From Acinetobacter sp. ANC 4470 (GTDB taxonomy: Bacteria; Pseudomonadota; Gammaproteobacteria; Pseudomonadales; Moraxellaceae), in assembly GCF_002135335.1 (NCBI RefSeq), contig NZ_NEGC01000003.1, positions 310,001 through 374,000 on the forward strand: a DNA stretch of 64,000 bases, written 5' to 3'. The stretch's first letter is position 1, and every line of letters starts with the position of its first letter. The position numbers were made by a program, and so were the translations under genes. Below the pieces are notes generated by a model. That model saw nothing but the letters and a program-made list of their open reading frames with translations, did no database searches and had not been told where the DNA came from. This document shows positions 47,682-56,817 of the stretch, piece by piece.

Positions 47682-48536
47682 ATGTCTGGTGGATCTATTA
47701 TTGTTTTAGCCATCTTGGTTTTTGCAGGTGTTACCATTTTTAAAGGTGTACGCATTGTTCCGCAAGGTTATAAATGGATTGTACAACGTCTAGGTAAATA
47801 CCATACCACCCTAACACCGGGTCTAAATTTTGTCATTCCTTATGTAGATGAAGTGGCTTATAAAGTCACTACCAAAGACATTGTGATGGATATTCCCTCT
47901 CAAGAAGTGATTACCCGTGATAACGCCGTTTTACTCATGAATGCCATGGCATATGTCAATATTACCACACCAGAAAAAGCGGTTTACGGCATTGAAAACT
48001 ATACGTGGGCCATTCAAAATTTGGTACAAACTTCACTACGCTCAATTGTCGGTGAAATGGATTTAGATGATGCACTATCATCACGTGATCACATTAAGGC
48101 AAAACTTAAGGCAGCGATTTCTGATGATATTTCGGATTGGGGTATTACGCTCAAAACCGTAGAAATTCAGGATATTCAACCATCAAGCACCATGCAATCG
48201 GCGATGGAAGCACAAGCTGCTGCTGAACGTCAGCGCCGTGCGACCGTAACCAAAGCAGATGGTGAAAAACAAGCAGCTATTTTAGAGGCAGATGGTCGTT
48301 TAGAGGCTTCACGTCGTGATGCTGAAGCACAAGTGGTCTTGGCAGAATCGTCGCAACGTGCCATTGAAATGATCACTTCCGCGGTCGGTGATAAAGAAGT
48401 TCCTGTTGCTTACTTGCTCGGTGAACAATATGTGAAAGCCATGCAAGAAATGGCTAAATCCAACAATGCTAAAACGGTGGTATTACCTGCCGATATCATG
48501 AATACCATTCGTGGTGTCATGGGTCGTAATCCATAA
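47682..48536 (+). CDS. SPFH/stomatin-family protein (QmcA-like)
   Basis: A 284-residue protein with an N-terminal membrane anchor (2-20), an SPFH/band 7 domain (about 25-185, GYKWIVQRLGKYHTTLTPGLNF) and a helical C-terminal region rich in Ala/Glu/Arg (about 185-240). It ends with a Leu-rich segment. It should oligomerise in the inner membrane together with the adjacent NfeD protein, possibly tied to protease or quality-control factors. QmcA in E. coli is the closest known relative. Confidence 0.9.
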   Translation: MSGGSIIVLAILVFAGVTIFKGVRIVPQGYKWIVQRLGKYHTTLTPGLNFVIPYVDEVAYKVTTKDIVMDIPSQEVITRDNAVLLMNAMAYVNITTPEKAVYGIENYTWAIQNLVQTSLRSIVGEMDLDDALSSRDHIKAKLKAAISDDISDWGITLKTVEIQDIQPSSTMQSAMEAQAAAERQRRATVTKADGEKQAAILEADGRLEASRRDAEAQVVLAESSQRAIEMITSAVGDKEVPVAYLLGEQYVKAMQEMAKSNNAKTVVLPADIMNTIRGVMGRNP

Positions 48537-48558
48537 GAGCTCCCGATTTTTTGTACCT

Positions 48559-48582
48559 AATAGACAGCTTTTGCTGTCTATT
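48559..48582 (+). terminator. terminator after the SPFH gene
   Basis: AATAGACAGC (48559-48568) and GCTGTCTATT (48573-48582) with loop TTTT and a following T-run. Confidence 0.88.
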
Positions 48583-48718
48583 TTTATTTCAATTGCGAAA
48601 AACTCAGCAATCATTGTGAAATTATGATTAAATTTCGCGTTATTTTTTGAAATTATTTGTGCTTCTTATTTAAAAGCCTGTGTTTCGATCTACTGTCCAC
48701 CTTGTAAACGGATACCGT

Positions 48719-50209
48719 ATGAGCTCCCTGAATCCGACCTTAATTACCTTTCTTTTTTATATTGTCGCCATGATTGTGATTGGCCTCATGGCTTATCGCG
48801 CGACAAGCAACTTCTCTGATTACATTTTGGGGGGGCGACGTTTAGGTAGTTTCGTCACAGCGCTCTCTGCGGGTGCTTCAGATATGAGCGGTTGGTTGCT
48901 TATGGGACTGCCGGGTGCCATTTATCTTTCAGGTTTATCTGAAATGTGGATTGCCATTGGCTTGATTATTGGTGCATGGCTGAACTGGCTACTGGTTGCT
49001 GGCCGTTTACGTGTTCATACTGAAGTGCAACACAATGCCTTAACCTTGCCCGATTACTTCTCGAACCGTTTTAACGATCAAAAGAAAATCTTGCGTATTG
49101 CTTCTGCTTTTATCATTTTGATTTTCTTTGCAATTTATTGTGCTTCAGGCATGGTTGCAGGTGCGCGTCTGTTCGAAAGCATGTTTGACATGTCTTACAG
49201 TACAGCACTTTGGATTAGCGCCATTGCCACCATCAGCTATGTATTTATTGGCGGTTTCTTGGCGGTCAGCTGGACGGATACCATTCAAGCGGGCTTAATG
49301 ATTTTTGCTTTGTTACTCACCCCTGTCGTTGTGGTGTTAAGCTTTGCCGATATCAATCAAATGACTTTGGCACTTGAAGCGGCTCGCCCACAAGCCATGA
49401 ATGTTATGGGTGATTTAAGCTTTGTGGCGATTATTTCATTATTGGCTTGGGGTTTAGGCTACTTTGGTCAACCGCATATTTTGGTGCGTTTTATGGCGGC
49501 AGATTCAGTCAAATCTATTCCAAATGCACGCCGTATTGGTATGACTTGGATGATCCTTTGTCTAGGTGGTGCGGTTGCTGCGGGTTTCTTTGGTATTGCT
49601 TACTTCCAGCAACACCCAGAACTTGCTGGTGCAGTAACAGCAAATCCAGAAACTGTATTTATAGAACTGACCAAAATTCTGTTTAATCCATGGATTGCAG
49701 GGATTGTCTTGGCTGCAATTTTAGCCGCAGTGATGAGTACTTTAAGTTGCCAGTTATTGGTCTGTTCAAGTACTTTAACCGAAGATTTTTACAAATCATT
49801 TTTACGCAAAAATGCCTCACAAAAGGAACTGGTCTGGATTGGCCGCTTAATGGTGTTACTGATTGCACTATTGGCGATTTGGATGGCAGGAAATCCTGAA
49901 TCTAAAGTTTTAGGCTTGGTTTCTTATGCTTGGGCTGGTTTTGGCGCTGCATTTGGCCCACTGATTATTCTTTCCTTATTCTGGCGTCGCATGACTTTAA
50001 ATGGTGCACTAATAGGTATGCTAGTCGGTGCCATTGTGGTCATTCTATGGAAAAATATGTTTAGTGACATAGGGCTTTATGAAATTATTCCAGGCTTTAT
50101 TTGTTCGCTTATTGCTATTGTCGTGGTGAGTTTATTGGGTAAAGCTCCATCTGAGGAGATCACCACTCGTTTCGATGAAGGTGATCGCTTATACAAAGAT
50201 GCTCAATAG
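48719..50209 (+). CDS. putP: sodium/proline symporter PutP
   Basis: I begin at the ATG at 48719 for 496 residues; the upstream GTG gives an N-terminus unlike the family. An SSS-family transporter with about 13 membrane segments, the N-terminal YILGGRRLGSFVTALSAGASDMSGW (about 34-58) that forms the Na/proline site in PutP, and the later QLLVCSSTLTEDFYKSFLRK. It imports proline with sodium. putA is not in the window. Confidence 0.92.
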   Translation: MSSLNPTLITFLFYIVAMIVIGLMAYRATSNFSDYILGGRRLGSFVTALSAGASDMSGWLLMGLPGAIYLSGLSEMWIAIGLIIGAWLNWLLVAGRLRVHTEVQHNALTLPDYFSNRFNDQKKILRIASAFIILIFFAIYCASGMVAGARLFESMFDMSYSTALWISAIATISYVFIGGFLAVSWTDTIQAGLMIFALLLTPVVVVLSFADINQMTLALEAARPQAMNVMGDLSFVAIISLLAWGLGYFGQPHILVRFMAADSVKSIPNARRIGMTWMILCLGGAVAAGFFGIAYFQQHPELAGAVTANPETVFIELTKILFNPWIAGIVLAAILAAVMSTLSCQLLVCSSTLTEDFYKSFLRKNASQKELVWIGRLMVLLIALLAIWMAGNPESKVLGLVSYAWAGFGAAFGPLIILSLFWRRMTLNGALIGMLVGAIVVILWKNMFSDIGLYEIIPGFICSLIAIVVVSLLGKAPSEEITTRFDEGDRLYKDAQ

Positions 50210-50231
50210 TTTGACATCAAAATAAGCCCAT

Positions 50232-50260
50232 AAAAAAGAGGACTTGATGTCCTCTTTTTT
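50232..50260. terminator. bidirectional terminator between putP and ispA
   Basis: AAAAAAGAGGAC (50232-50243) and GTCCTCTTTTTT (50249-50260) with loop TTGAT. T-runs on both strands let it serve the convergent putP and ispA genes. Confidence 0.9.
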
Positions 50261-50288
50261 GTTCTTCAGTTTTGTACTTACATGCTTT

Positions 50289-51197
50289 TTAGCTTTTACG
50301 TGACAATAAAAATTGTGAAATTTGATTTAGTTCTAGCGCATTGTCACCAAAAATAGCCAAAGCATTCAATGCCTGATCATGCAACTCTTTGGCATAGGCT
50401 TGTGCATTGTCTAAACCCATTAAGGCAGGATAAGTCGATTTTTCGACTTGTTGATCTTTACCTGCGGTTTTTCCAAGAACTTCTGTATCGGAAATAATAT
50501 CCAAGATATCATCTTGTACTTGGAAAGCCAGTCCAATCGCTTGGGCATATTCGCGCAATTTCGGAATGGCCTGATCTGTCCCCTCAAATACGGTGACCGC
50601 AGCCATCATCACCGCAGCAGAAATAAGTGCGCCAGTTTTATTACGATGAATATTTTCCAAAGCCTGTTGATTGACATGCTGCCCTTCCGCTTGTAAATCA
50701 AGCACCTGACCACAAACCATTTTCGAACTGGCGGTTGCCAAAATTTGCATCTGTTTTAACACAATTGCAGAATCAACTGCCGGCCCTTGATCAAACAAAC
50801 GACTGCCCAATATTTCAAATGCCATCGACTGTAAAATATCACCTGCAAGTAAGGCGGTATCTTCACCAAAAGCCACATGACAGGTCGGTTGACCACGGCG
50901 CAGTAAATCATTATCCATGCAGGGTAAATCATCATGTGCCAATGAATAGCAATGGATCATTTCAATGGCAACTGCTGCACGACGCACCGCAGCAAAATGG
51001 GCATTTGGCTTGATCGCAGCCGTTGCATAGCAAAGCGCTGGACGTATGCGTTTACCACCGAGCATCACGGTATGATGCACCGCGCCTTTGAGCGGTTCTG
51101 GAATAGAAAATGCGTCTAATGCCGTCAATAAATCTTGTTGAATACGTTGCTGTGCTTGGGTTAGTACATTTGCATGTACGTCAGTTAAAGATGACAC
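50289..51197 (-). CDS. ispA: farnesyl diphosphate synthase IspA
   Basis: A 302-residue short-chain prenyltransferase. Aspartate-rich motif 1 is HDDLPCMDND (88-97, the four-residue spaced type of bacterial FPP synthases), GGKRIRP is at 47-53, and motif 2 is VQDDILDI near residue 231. It makes farnesyl diphosphate, the primer for the IspB product and for undecaprenyl diphosphate. Unlike in E. coli it is not linked to xseB or dxs here. Confidence 0.92.
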   Translation of the reverse strand: MSSLTDVHANVLTQAQQRIQQDLLTALDAFSIPEPLKGAVHHTVMLGGKRIRPALCYATAAIKPNAHFAAVRRAAVAIEMIHCYSLAHDDLPCMDNDLLRRGQPTCHVAFGEDTALLAGDILQSMAFEILGSRLFDQGPAVDSAIVLKQMQILATASSKMVCGQVLDLQAEGQHVNQQALENIHRNKTGALISAAVMMAAVTVFEGTDQAIPKLREYAQAIGLAFQVQDDILDIISDTEVLGKTAGKDQQVEKSTYPALMGLDNAQAYAKELHDQALNALAIFGDNALELNQISQFLLSRKS

Positions 51198-51428
51198 ATT
51201 CGCCTCGAATACTTTGCTTTGTTGAGTAACTCTAAATCATCAAAAATATAGCTAGATTTAGCTTAATCTAATATACAGCGCTCTTGTCATCATCGACAGA
51301 GAACTTGCGATTGATCATACACAAGAGTGCTGACTTGTCATTGTATTAAGCAGCCAGTTTGGCAGCTCAATTTCACAATCACGAAGCGTCATCATACTGC
51401 TTTATCGCAAGATTCTCTATCTTGTTCA

Positions 51429-52619
51429 CTATTTCAGACTATCTTCTGGAATTCGAACCCAACCTTCCATCAAAACTCGTGCGCTACGGCTCATCACCGC
51501 CTTTTTTACCACCCATTGTCCATTTTCCTGAATAGCTTGTGCACCAACACGTAATGTTCCCGAAGGATGTCCAAAACGTACTGCCTCACGTGCACCACCG
51601 CCTGCTGCCAAATTCACCAATGTTCCTGGAATGGCAGCAGCAGTGCCAATGGCAACCGCTGCGGTTCCCATCATGGCATGGTGTAGTTTACCCATCGACA
51701 AAGCACGTACCAGTAAGTCCACATCACCTGTTTGAATATCTTTACCACTCGATGATGTATAAGATTTTGGTTGAGAGACAAACGCAATTTTAGGCGTATG
51801 TTGACGTTTTTCAGCTTCGGAAATGTCTTGGATTAAGCCCATCTGTTTTGCACCATAGGCACGAATGGTTTCAAAACGAGCCAATGCTTGTGCATCAGCA
51901 TTGATGGCGTCTTGTAGTTCTGTACCCGCATAGCCAATGTCTTCAGCATTTAAAAAGATCGTTGGAATACCGGCATTAATAAAAGTGGCTTGGAAAGTAC
52001 CGATATTTGGCACTTCAAACGTATCGACCACATTGCCTGTTGGGAACATTGCGCTGCCATCTTCACCATCATCCGCAGGATCTAGAAACTCAATCTGAAC
52101 TTCTGCTGCGGGGAAAGTCACACCATCAAGTTCAAAATCGCCAGTTTCTTGGACTTGTCCATGGGTAATCGGCACATGGGCAATAATGGTTTTTTGAATA
52201 TTGGCTTGCCAAATGCGAACCGTACAGATGCCATTTTCAGGAATACGCTCTGCACTGACCAAGCCATTGGAAATGGCAAATGAACCGACCGCAGCCGTTA
52301 AATTGCCACAATTTCCACTCCAATCGACAAAAGGTTGATCAATCGCAACCTGACCAAACAAATAATCCACATCATGGTTGGGCTGTGTACTTTTCGCTAA
52401 AATCACCGTTTTACTGGTACTTGAACTTGCTCCACCCATACCATCAATTTGCTTACCATATGGATCTGGACTACCTATCACACGTAACAACAACTGATCA
52501 CGAATTTGCCCAGCCTGCTGCGCCGCTTCAGGTAAGTCATCAACTTTAAAGAAAACACCTTTACTGGTACCACCACGCATATAAGTTGCTGGAATTTTGA
52601 TTTGGGGAGCAAAACTCAT
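51429..52619 (-). CDS. prpF: 2-methylaconitate cis-trans isomerase PrpF
   Basis: A 396-residue PrpF-family isomerase, related to diaminopimelate epimerase. Features are IPATYMRGGTSKGVFFK near the N-terminus (about 9-25), IDGMGGASSSTSK (about 58-70), and WSGNCGNLTAAV near 100-111, whose cysteine is a likely active-site residue. It isomerises 2-methylaconitate in the methylcitrate pathway of propionate use, or a related tricarboxylate. The rest of the prp cluster is not in the window. A related GalD/oxalomesaconate tautomerase role is possible. Confidence 0.85.
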   Translation of the reverse strand: MSFAPQIKIPATYMRGGTSKGVFFKVDDLPEAAQQAGQIRDQLLLRVIGSPDPYGKQIDGMGGASSSTSKTVILAKSTQPNHDVDYLFGQVAIDQPFVDWSGNCGNLTAAVGSFAISNGLVSAERIPENGICTVRIWQANIQKTIIAHVPITHGQVQETGDFELDGVTFPAAEVQIEFLDPADDGEDGSAMFPTGNVVDTFEVPNIGTFQATFINAGIPTIFLNAEDIGYAGTELQDAINADAQALARFETIRAYGAKQMGLIQDISEAEKRQHTPKIAFVSQPKSYTSSSGKDIQTGDVDLLVRALSMGKLHHAMMGTAAVAIGTAAAIPGTLVNLAAGGGAREAVRFGHPSGTLRVGAQAIQENGQWVVKKAVMSRSARVLMEGWVRIPEDSLK

Positions 52620-52952
52620 CTTTCATTTATCCTTCATCTTTATCATTTTTTTAAATAACATTTAAATAATGTTAATCTCTTTTATCATAGGGCTTTTTCA
52701 AGCAAAAGCATTGACCACAGGACTTAAGTATAAAAAAACATCATTTGTGAATGTCCAGTTTTCAAATAAAGCCTACAATTCGATAATTTAAATAAAATTA
52801 ACATATTGATTCATATGTTTTTTATTTGTTGTTTTCCAAACACTATCTTTTATATAAATAATAACTTTTTTTCATCAATTTTGAGCTACTATGCGATTTC
52901 TTCATGATCTATTACAATCGGAAACACTTATCCATTGTCGGGCTGAAATAAT
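52620..52952. promoter_or_regulatory. divergent intergenic region prpF / permease
   Basis: 333 AT-rich bases without a gene between divergent start codons, so both promoters should be here. I see no clear operator. Confidence 0.45.
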
Positions 52953-54308
52953 TTGAATAAAGAGTCGTCTCAACTTCAGCGTGGCTTAAAGAACCGTCAT
53001 ATCCAACTCATCGCCATGGGCGGAGCTATTGGTACAGGCTTATTCTTAGGTTCCGCACAGGTGATTCAATCTGCAGGTCCTTCCATCATTTTGGGTTATG
53101 CCATTGGTGGTTTGATTGCATTTTTAATCATGCGTCAACTGGGTGAAATGATCGTACATGAGCCTGTAGCAGGATCATTTAGCCATTTTGCCTTTAAATA
53201 TTGGGGGAAGTTCCCAGGCTTTTTAGCCGGTTGGAATTACTGGATCTTATATATTTTAGTCGCAATGACTGAGCTGACTGCGGTCGCAAAATATATTAAT
53301 TACTGGTGGCCTTTTATTCCTGCATGGGCTTCCGTACTGTTCTTTTTCATCGTCATTACTTTAGTCAATCTCGGCAATGTAAAATTCTATGGTGAATCAG
53401 AATTTTGGCTGTCTATCATTAAGGTAACGGCTATCGTATCGATGATCGTTTTCGGTTTGTATTTACTCCTCACCGCTGATGCTGGTTCAACTTCTTCATT
53501 TACCAATCTTTGGGCACATGGCGGTTTCTTCCCGAATGGTTTTGAAGGCTTATTCTATATGCTTGCCTTCCTCATGTTCGCCTTTGGTGGTATTGAGCTA
53601 ATTGGTATGGCTGCTGCAGAAGCCAAAGACCCTGAAAAAACCATTCCGAAAGCCATTAACCAAGTAGTTTTCCGTATTCTACTGTTCTACATTGGTTCAC
53701 TGACCATCCTTTTGGCATTGGTGCCATGGAATCAGCTTGACTTAGGTGGTCTAGATAAAAGTCCGTTTGTGATGATTTTCAGTCAACTCGGTATTGGCTG
53801 GGCAGCGCATTTATTGAACTTTATTATTTTAACTGCAGCGCTTTCTGTTTATAACAGCGGTATGTATGCCAATAGCCGTATGCTTTATGGCTTAGCACAA
53901 CAAGGCAATGCACCTAAAATATTTAATAATGTGAATAAACAAGGGGTACCTATCCCTGCTGTTTTATTCTCAGCTTTATTAATTTTTGGCTGTGTACTGT
54001 TAAACTACTTTGTTCCAGAAGATGCCCTAAGTCACTTGATGTATGTCGTAGTGGGTGCATTAGTACTAAACTGGGCCATGATTAGCTTAACTCACTTGAA
54101 ATTTAGACAAGCGATTAAACAAGCATCGATTCAAACCAAATTCCCTGCACTTTGGGCACCAATCAGTAATTATTTAGTGCTAATTTTTATTGCAACCGTG
54201 CTTTATATTATGTGGATGCAAGGCTTTAAAGAATCAGTATTGATGATTCCGATATGGATCGTTGTGATGCTAGGTTTATTTAAAATATTGAAGCTGAATA
54301 AATCTTAA
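52953..54308 (+). CDS. amino acid permease (AAT family)
   Basis: A 451-residue transporter starting at TTG. The N-terminus RGLKNRHIQLIAMGGAIGTGLFLGSA (about 9-34) is the signature of the AroP/CycA/PheP/GabP family, and 12 membrane segments are evident. The substrate-binding loop region AAEAKDPEKTIPKAINQVVFR is conserved near 229-249. The exact amino acid is not predictable. Confidence 0.88.
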   Translation: MNKESSQLQRGLKNRHIQLIAMGGAIGTGLFLGSAQVIQSAGPSIILGYAIGGLIAFLIMRQLGEMIVHEPVAGSFSHFAFKYWGKFPGFLAGWNYWILYILVAMTELTAVAKYINYWWPFIPAWASVLFFFIVITLVNLGNVKFYGESEFWLSIIKVTAIVSMIVFGLYLLLTADAGSTSSFTNLWAHGGFFPNGFEGLFYMLAFLMFAFGGIELIGMAAAEAKDPEKTIPKAINQVVFRILLFYIGSLTILLALVPWNQLDLGGLDKSPFVMIFSQLGIGWAAHLLNFIILTAALSVYNSGMYANSRMLYGLAQQGNAPKIFNNVNKQGVPIPAVLFSALLIFGCVLLNYFVPEDALSHLMYVVVGALVLNWAMISLTHLKFRQAIKQASIQTKFPALWAPISNYLVLIFIATVLYIMWMQGFKESVLMIPIWIVVMLGLFKILKLNKS

Positions 54309-54334
54309 GCAAAAATGATAAAGATCTGTCTTTT

Positions 54335-54368
54335 AAAAAGTTATTGTTTCGACAATAGCTTTTTTTTT
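54335..54368 (+). terminator. terminator after the permease
   Basis: AGTTATTGT (54339-54347), loop TTCG, ACAATAGCT (54352-54360), then a run of eight or more T. Confidence 0.88.
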
Positions 54369-54399
54369 CTTCATATTTACGCTAAATTAGCTGCGCATT

Positions 54400-54475
54400 G
54401 TGCCCTTAGCTTAACTGGATAGAGCAGTTGCCTCCTAAGTGACCGACGCGGGTTCGACTCCCGCAGGGCGCACCA
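54400..54475 (+). tRNA. tRNA-Arg (anticodon CCT)
   Basis: A 76-base cloverleaf with acceptor GTGCCCT/AGGGCGC, D-stem GCTT/GAGC, anticodon stem GTTGC/GTGAC with loop CTCCTAA (anticodon CCT at 34-36), T-stem GCGGG/CCCGC with loop TTCGACT, and an encoded ACCA 3' end. It decodes AGG. Its 3' half is followed immediately by an integrase remnant, so this is a likely integration site. Confidence 0.97.
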
Positions 54476-54604
54476 TATTATGGTTTATATTTAACTTTCC
54501 CGATCTACACCAACAGATAAATAACAGTAAAATCAATAAACTGACAAAAACACCATCTAAATTGATCTATAGAACCCTATTAGAGTTTATATTTTTTGCG
54601 GTAA

Positions 54605-54634
54605 TTTTTACGGTAAGATATATTACCGTAAAAA
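54605..54634. repeat. 30-bp perfect inverted repeat upstream of the integrase remnant
   Basis: Twelve-base arms TTTTTACGGTAA (54605-54616) and TTACCGTAAAAA (54623-54634) with a six-base centre, overlapping the first base of the integrase ATG at 54634. A third partial copy, GGTAATTTTTACGG, overlaps the left arm. Confidence 0.7.
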
Positions 54635-55364
54635 TGCCAAAAATCGTTATACCACTGACAAATACAAAGATTAAGACTATAAAAGCAGACCTTGCAAAAG
54701 TTCAAAAGCTTTCGGACGGTAGGTTTATTTTTAATCGTTTCCAAAACTGGTGATTCGATTATTCACGTCCTTACACCAAGAAACGTAACTCACTGAGTTT
54801 TGGTTCTTATCCGAATGTGTCCTTAGCTCAAGCACGAATCAAACGAGAAGAAGCTCGCACACTACTTGCTCAAAATATCGATCCACATCTAGAAAAGAAT
54901 TAAGAATGAGATATTTAATGCAAATAAGAATATTTTTGGAGAACTCGCTAAGGAATAGATGAATAAACAAGACTTTGCCGAATCTACGCTTAGAGCGTCA
55001 GCAAAGTTTGTTAGAAGTCATCAATCAACATATTGGTCAAATTCCTGTTCATGAAATTAAACCAACGGATATTCTTAAGATTTGTCATATTTATGAAAAA
55101 CAAGAGACAGCCAAAAAAGTTAAAGTTAAATGTGGTCAGATATTACGCTACACAAGTGCAAGCATGTGGACATGGTTTTCGTTCTTCAGCACGTACAATA
55201 TTAGAAGAGGTTCTTGAGTTTCCAATTGAATTGATTGAGCAACAACTGGCTCATCAAGTAAAAGACATACATGGTCGTGCTTACAACAGAACCAAGCATT
55301 TAGAGAAGATAAATTAATAATGTAGAAATGGGCTGATTACTGTGAAGAAATTAAAAATGGATAG
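54634..55364 (+). pseudogene. tyrosine integrase remnant (tRNA-Arg integrase)
   Basis: The frame starting at 54634 (MPKIVIPLTNTKIKTIKADL) is the N-terminal arm of a P4-type integrase. It is cut by TGA at about 54752, then continues FDYSRPYTKK-RNSLSFGSYPNVSLAQARIKREEAR, which is the standard integrase arm-domain sequence, and stops again. Further pieces in other frames give the core-binding domain (INQHIGQIPVHEIKPTDILK, about 55019-55080) and the catalytic C-terminus (HGFRSSARTILEEVLEF, then QLAHQVKDIHGRAYNRTKHLE, to 55315; tail KWADYCEEIKNG ends at 55364). Most of the catalytic middle, with its R..HxxR residues, is deleted. It is inactive. Confidence 0.8.
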
Positions 55365-55397
55365 CCCCCTACTGGCCATGTTACAAGGAACATTTTT

Positions 55398-55628
55398 TTA
55401 AGCATTTGTGCGGCCCCCCACAAAACTGTTAGATATAATCTTCCAAAACTTATCACTTTTAAATGAAAGTGATATAAGAATATAAGCAATGGGTGCGCAA
55501 ACCAATACACTTGGAAATGCAAACATCCATGCGATGATCCACGCTGACATCCTCATCAAAACAAGATGTCGATGAAACCAATGGTCTTTAATGTAGTAAT
55601 ACCTGAGATCAGAAATGACATCATGCAA
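55398..55628 (-). CDS. possible short membrane protein
   Basis: A 76-residue open frame, MHDVISDLRYYY..., with one strongly hydrophobic stretch (about 29-54, WIIAWMFAFPSVLVCAPIAYIL). No ribosome binding site is clear and I do not recognise the family. It lies between the integrase remnant and the flavodoxin gene. It could be a small cargo gene of the old island, or just an open frame. Confidence 0.3.
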   Translation of the reverse strand: MHDVISDLRYYYIKDHWFHRHLVLMRMSAWIIAWMFAFPSVLVCAPIAYILISLSFKSDKFWKIISNSFVGGRTNA

Positions 55629-55661
55629 GAAAAATGAATGGAAATAAAAGATTCACAGTCT

Positions 55662-56234
55662 TCACGCAACCACTCCTTGATATGCATTTAGGCTCGATGC
55701 AAAATTTTTCCCAAATAATTGCGCTGTTTTAATATCACCTAAATCAAAAGCATCTGCCGCACTCGCATGTTCAGCTTGTGCCATTAATCCCGACCAAGAA
55801 CCCAATCGATTAGCCGCTTGCGTATAAGGAACCCCTTGATGTTGTTCAGGTAAAATAGGATTTCCCACCCATATCATACCGTGTTGCATACAAAAGGTGA
55901 AAAGTGAAATAAGTGTTGATTGCTTATCACCAGCGGGGAGTGATGAGACGGTAAATCCAGCTGCTAGTTTTCCTTTAAAGCTCTGTTTCTTCCATAAGGG
56001 ACCTGTAGCATCCATGAATTGTTTTAAGGTTCCAGAGACACCACCTAGATAGGTGGGTGTCCCCCAAATTAAACCATCATATTGGTTTAGTAATTCAGGT
56101 TGAGACATCAATTGTTCTGCGGTGAATAAATCAATATTCATATTCTCAATCTTTGCTGCTCCGATTTGAATTTGTTGAGCAATAAATTGGGTATGTCCTT
56201 GACGGCTATGATAAATAATGGCAATTGATTTCAT
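55662..56234 (-). CDS. flavodoxin-family NAD(P)H:quinone oxidoreductase
   Basis: A 190-residue flavodoxin-fold protein. It has the FMN phosphate loop YHSRQGHTQFIAQQI (8-22), WGTPTYLGGVSGTLKQFMD (57-75) and LAAGFTVSSLPAGDKQSTL with a later HGMIWVGN, as in the WrbA/Qor flavin reductases. It probably reduces quinones by two electrons, protecting against oxidative stress. It is in the operon with the DUF2938 gene, 10 bases after it, under the MerR-type promoter. Confidence 0.82.
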   Translation of the reverse strand: MKSIAIIYHSRQGHTQFIAQQIQIGAAKIENMNIDLFTAEQLMSQPELLNQYDGLIWGTPTYLGGVSGTLKQFMDATGPLWKKQSFKGKLAAGFTVSSLPAGDKQSTLISLFTFCMQHGMIWVGNPILPEQHQGVPYTQAANRLGSWSGLMAQAEHASAADAFDLGDIKTAQLFGKNFASSLNAYQGVVA

Positions 56235-56244
56235 GATTTAGTCC

Positions 56245-56736
56245 TCAATTAAAAAGATTTAATAATTCAGCGGTGAGGAATAAACCACACCCGAAGATAC
56301 TGTGATTGATCAAACTTTTAAGGCAGTTGAGTAGCGGTTTTGGTGTTTTGGAGGATGCAAAGCCAGCCCCCATTGCAGGTTGCATGATGAAGAAAGGGAT
56401 TAGCACGGTAATGACCCCAAATAATAAGGCTGAATAAAATTGAGGTTGCAGCAACCAAGTATCCCCGATGATGAAGATGAAACTAAATGCGAATAGGATC
56501 CCTACACTGTAATGAGCAATCCAGCCCAATACATATTCATGTTGAATCTCAGGACTTCGTGCAATTGACTCGTGGGTGATCTTGCCGTGGAAAATCCATC
56601 CCATCCACCGACCAAGGAATGCAAAATTTAAGGTGGGGATATTCAGTCTTTTTAATATGAATAACCAAATATCCATGATTAGTGTTGCACCGATCCCTAG
56701 ACTCAAAATGTAAAGTAGTAATTTAAAAATATTCAT
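56245..56736 (-). CDS. DUF2938 membrane protein
   Basis: I use the ATG at 56736 (AAGGTG upstream), giving 163 residues. About four membrane segments are clear (near 5-22, 65-90, 98-115 and 140-158), with the family-typical LGRWMGWIFHGKITHESIARSPEI loop near residue 39-62. The family function is unknown. It is the first gene of the operon behind the MerR-type promoter and is followed by the flavodoxin gene. Confidence 0.8.
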   Translation of the reverse strand: MNIFKLLLYILSLGIGATLIMDIWLFILKRLNIPTLNFAFLGRWMGWIFHGKITHESIARSPEIQHEYVLGWIAHYSVGILFAFSFIFIIGDTWLLQPQFYSALLFGVITVLIPFFIMQPAMGAGFASSKTPKPLLNCLKSLINHSIFGCGLFLTAELLNLFN

Positions 56737-56777
56737 TTCATCACCTTGATCTTTTCCAAACAAAACCTGATAGATTG

Positions 56778-56808
56778 ATTGTGCAAGTTCAAGTCAACTT
56801 GAAGTCAA
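56778..56808 (-). promoter_or_regulatory. MerR-type 19-bp-spacer promoter and operator
   Basis: On the minus strand TTGACT (56803-56808) and CACAAT (56778-56783) are separated by 19 bases, the overlong spacing used by MerR-family activators. The spacer is filled by the dyad TTCAAGTCAACTTGAA (56788-56803). It directs the DUF2938-flavodoxin operon; the adjacent divergent regulator is the obvious candidate. Confidence 0.75.
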
Positions 56809-56817
56809 GAGGTATTT

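Noticed and set aside
54439..54753. 104-residue frame starting inside the tRNA
   Set aside because: Its first part translates tRNA sequence; only the portion from 54634 is integrase-like, and that belongs to the pseudogene.
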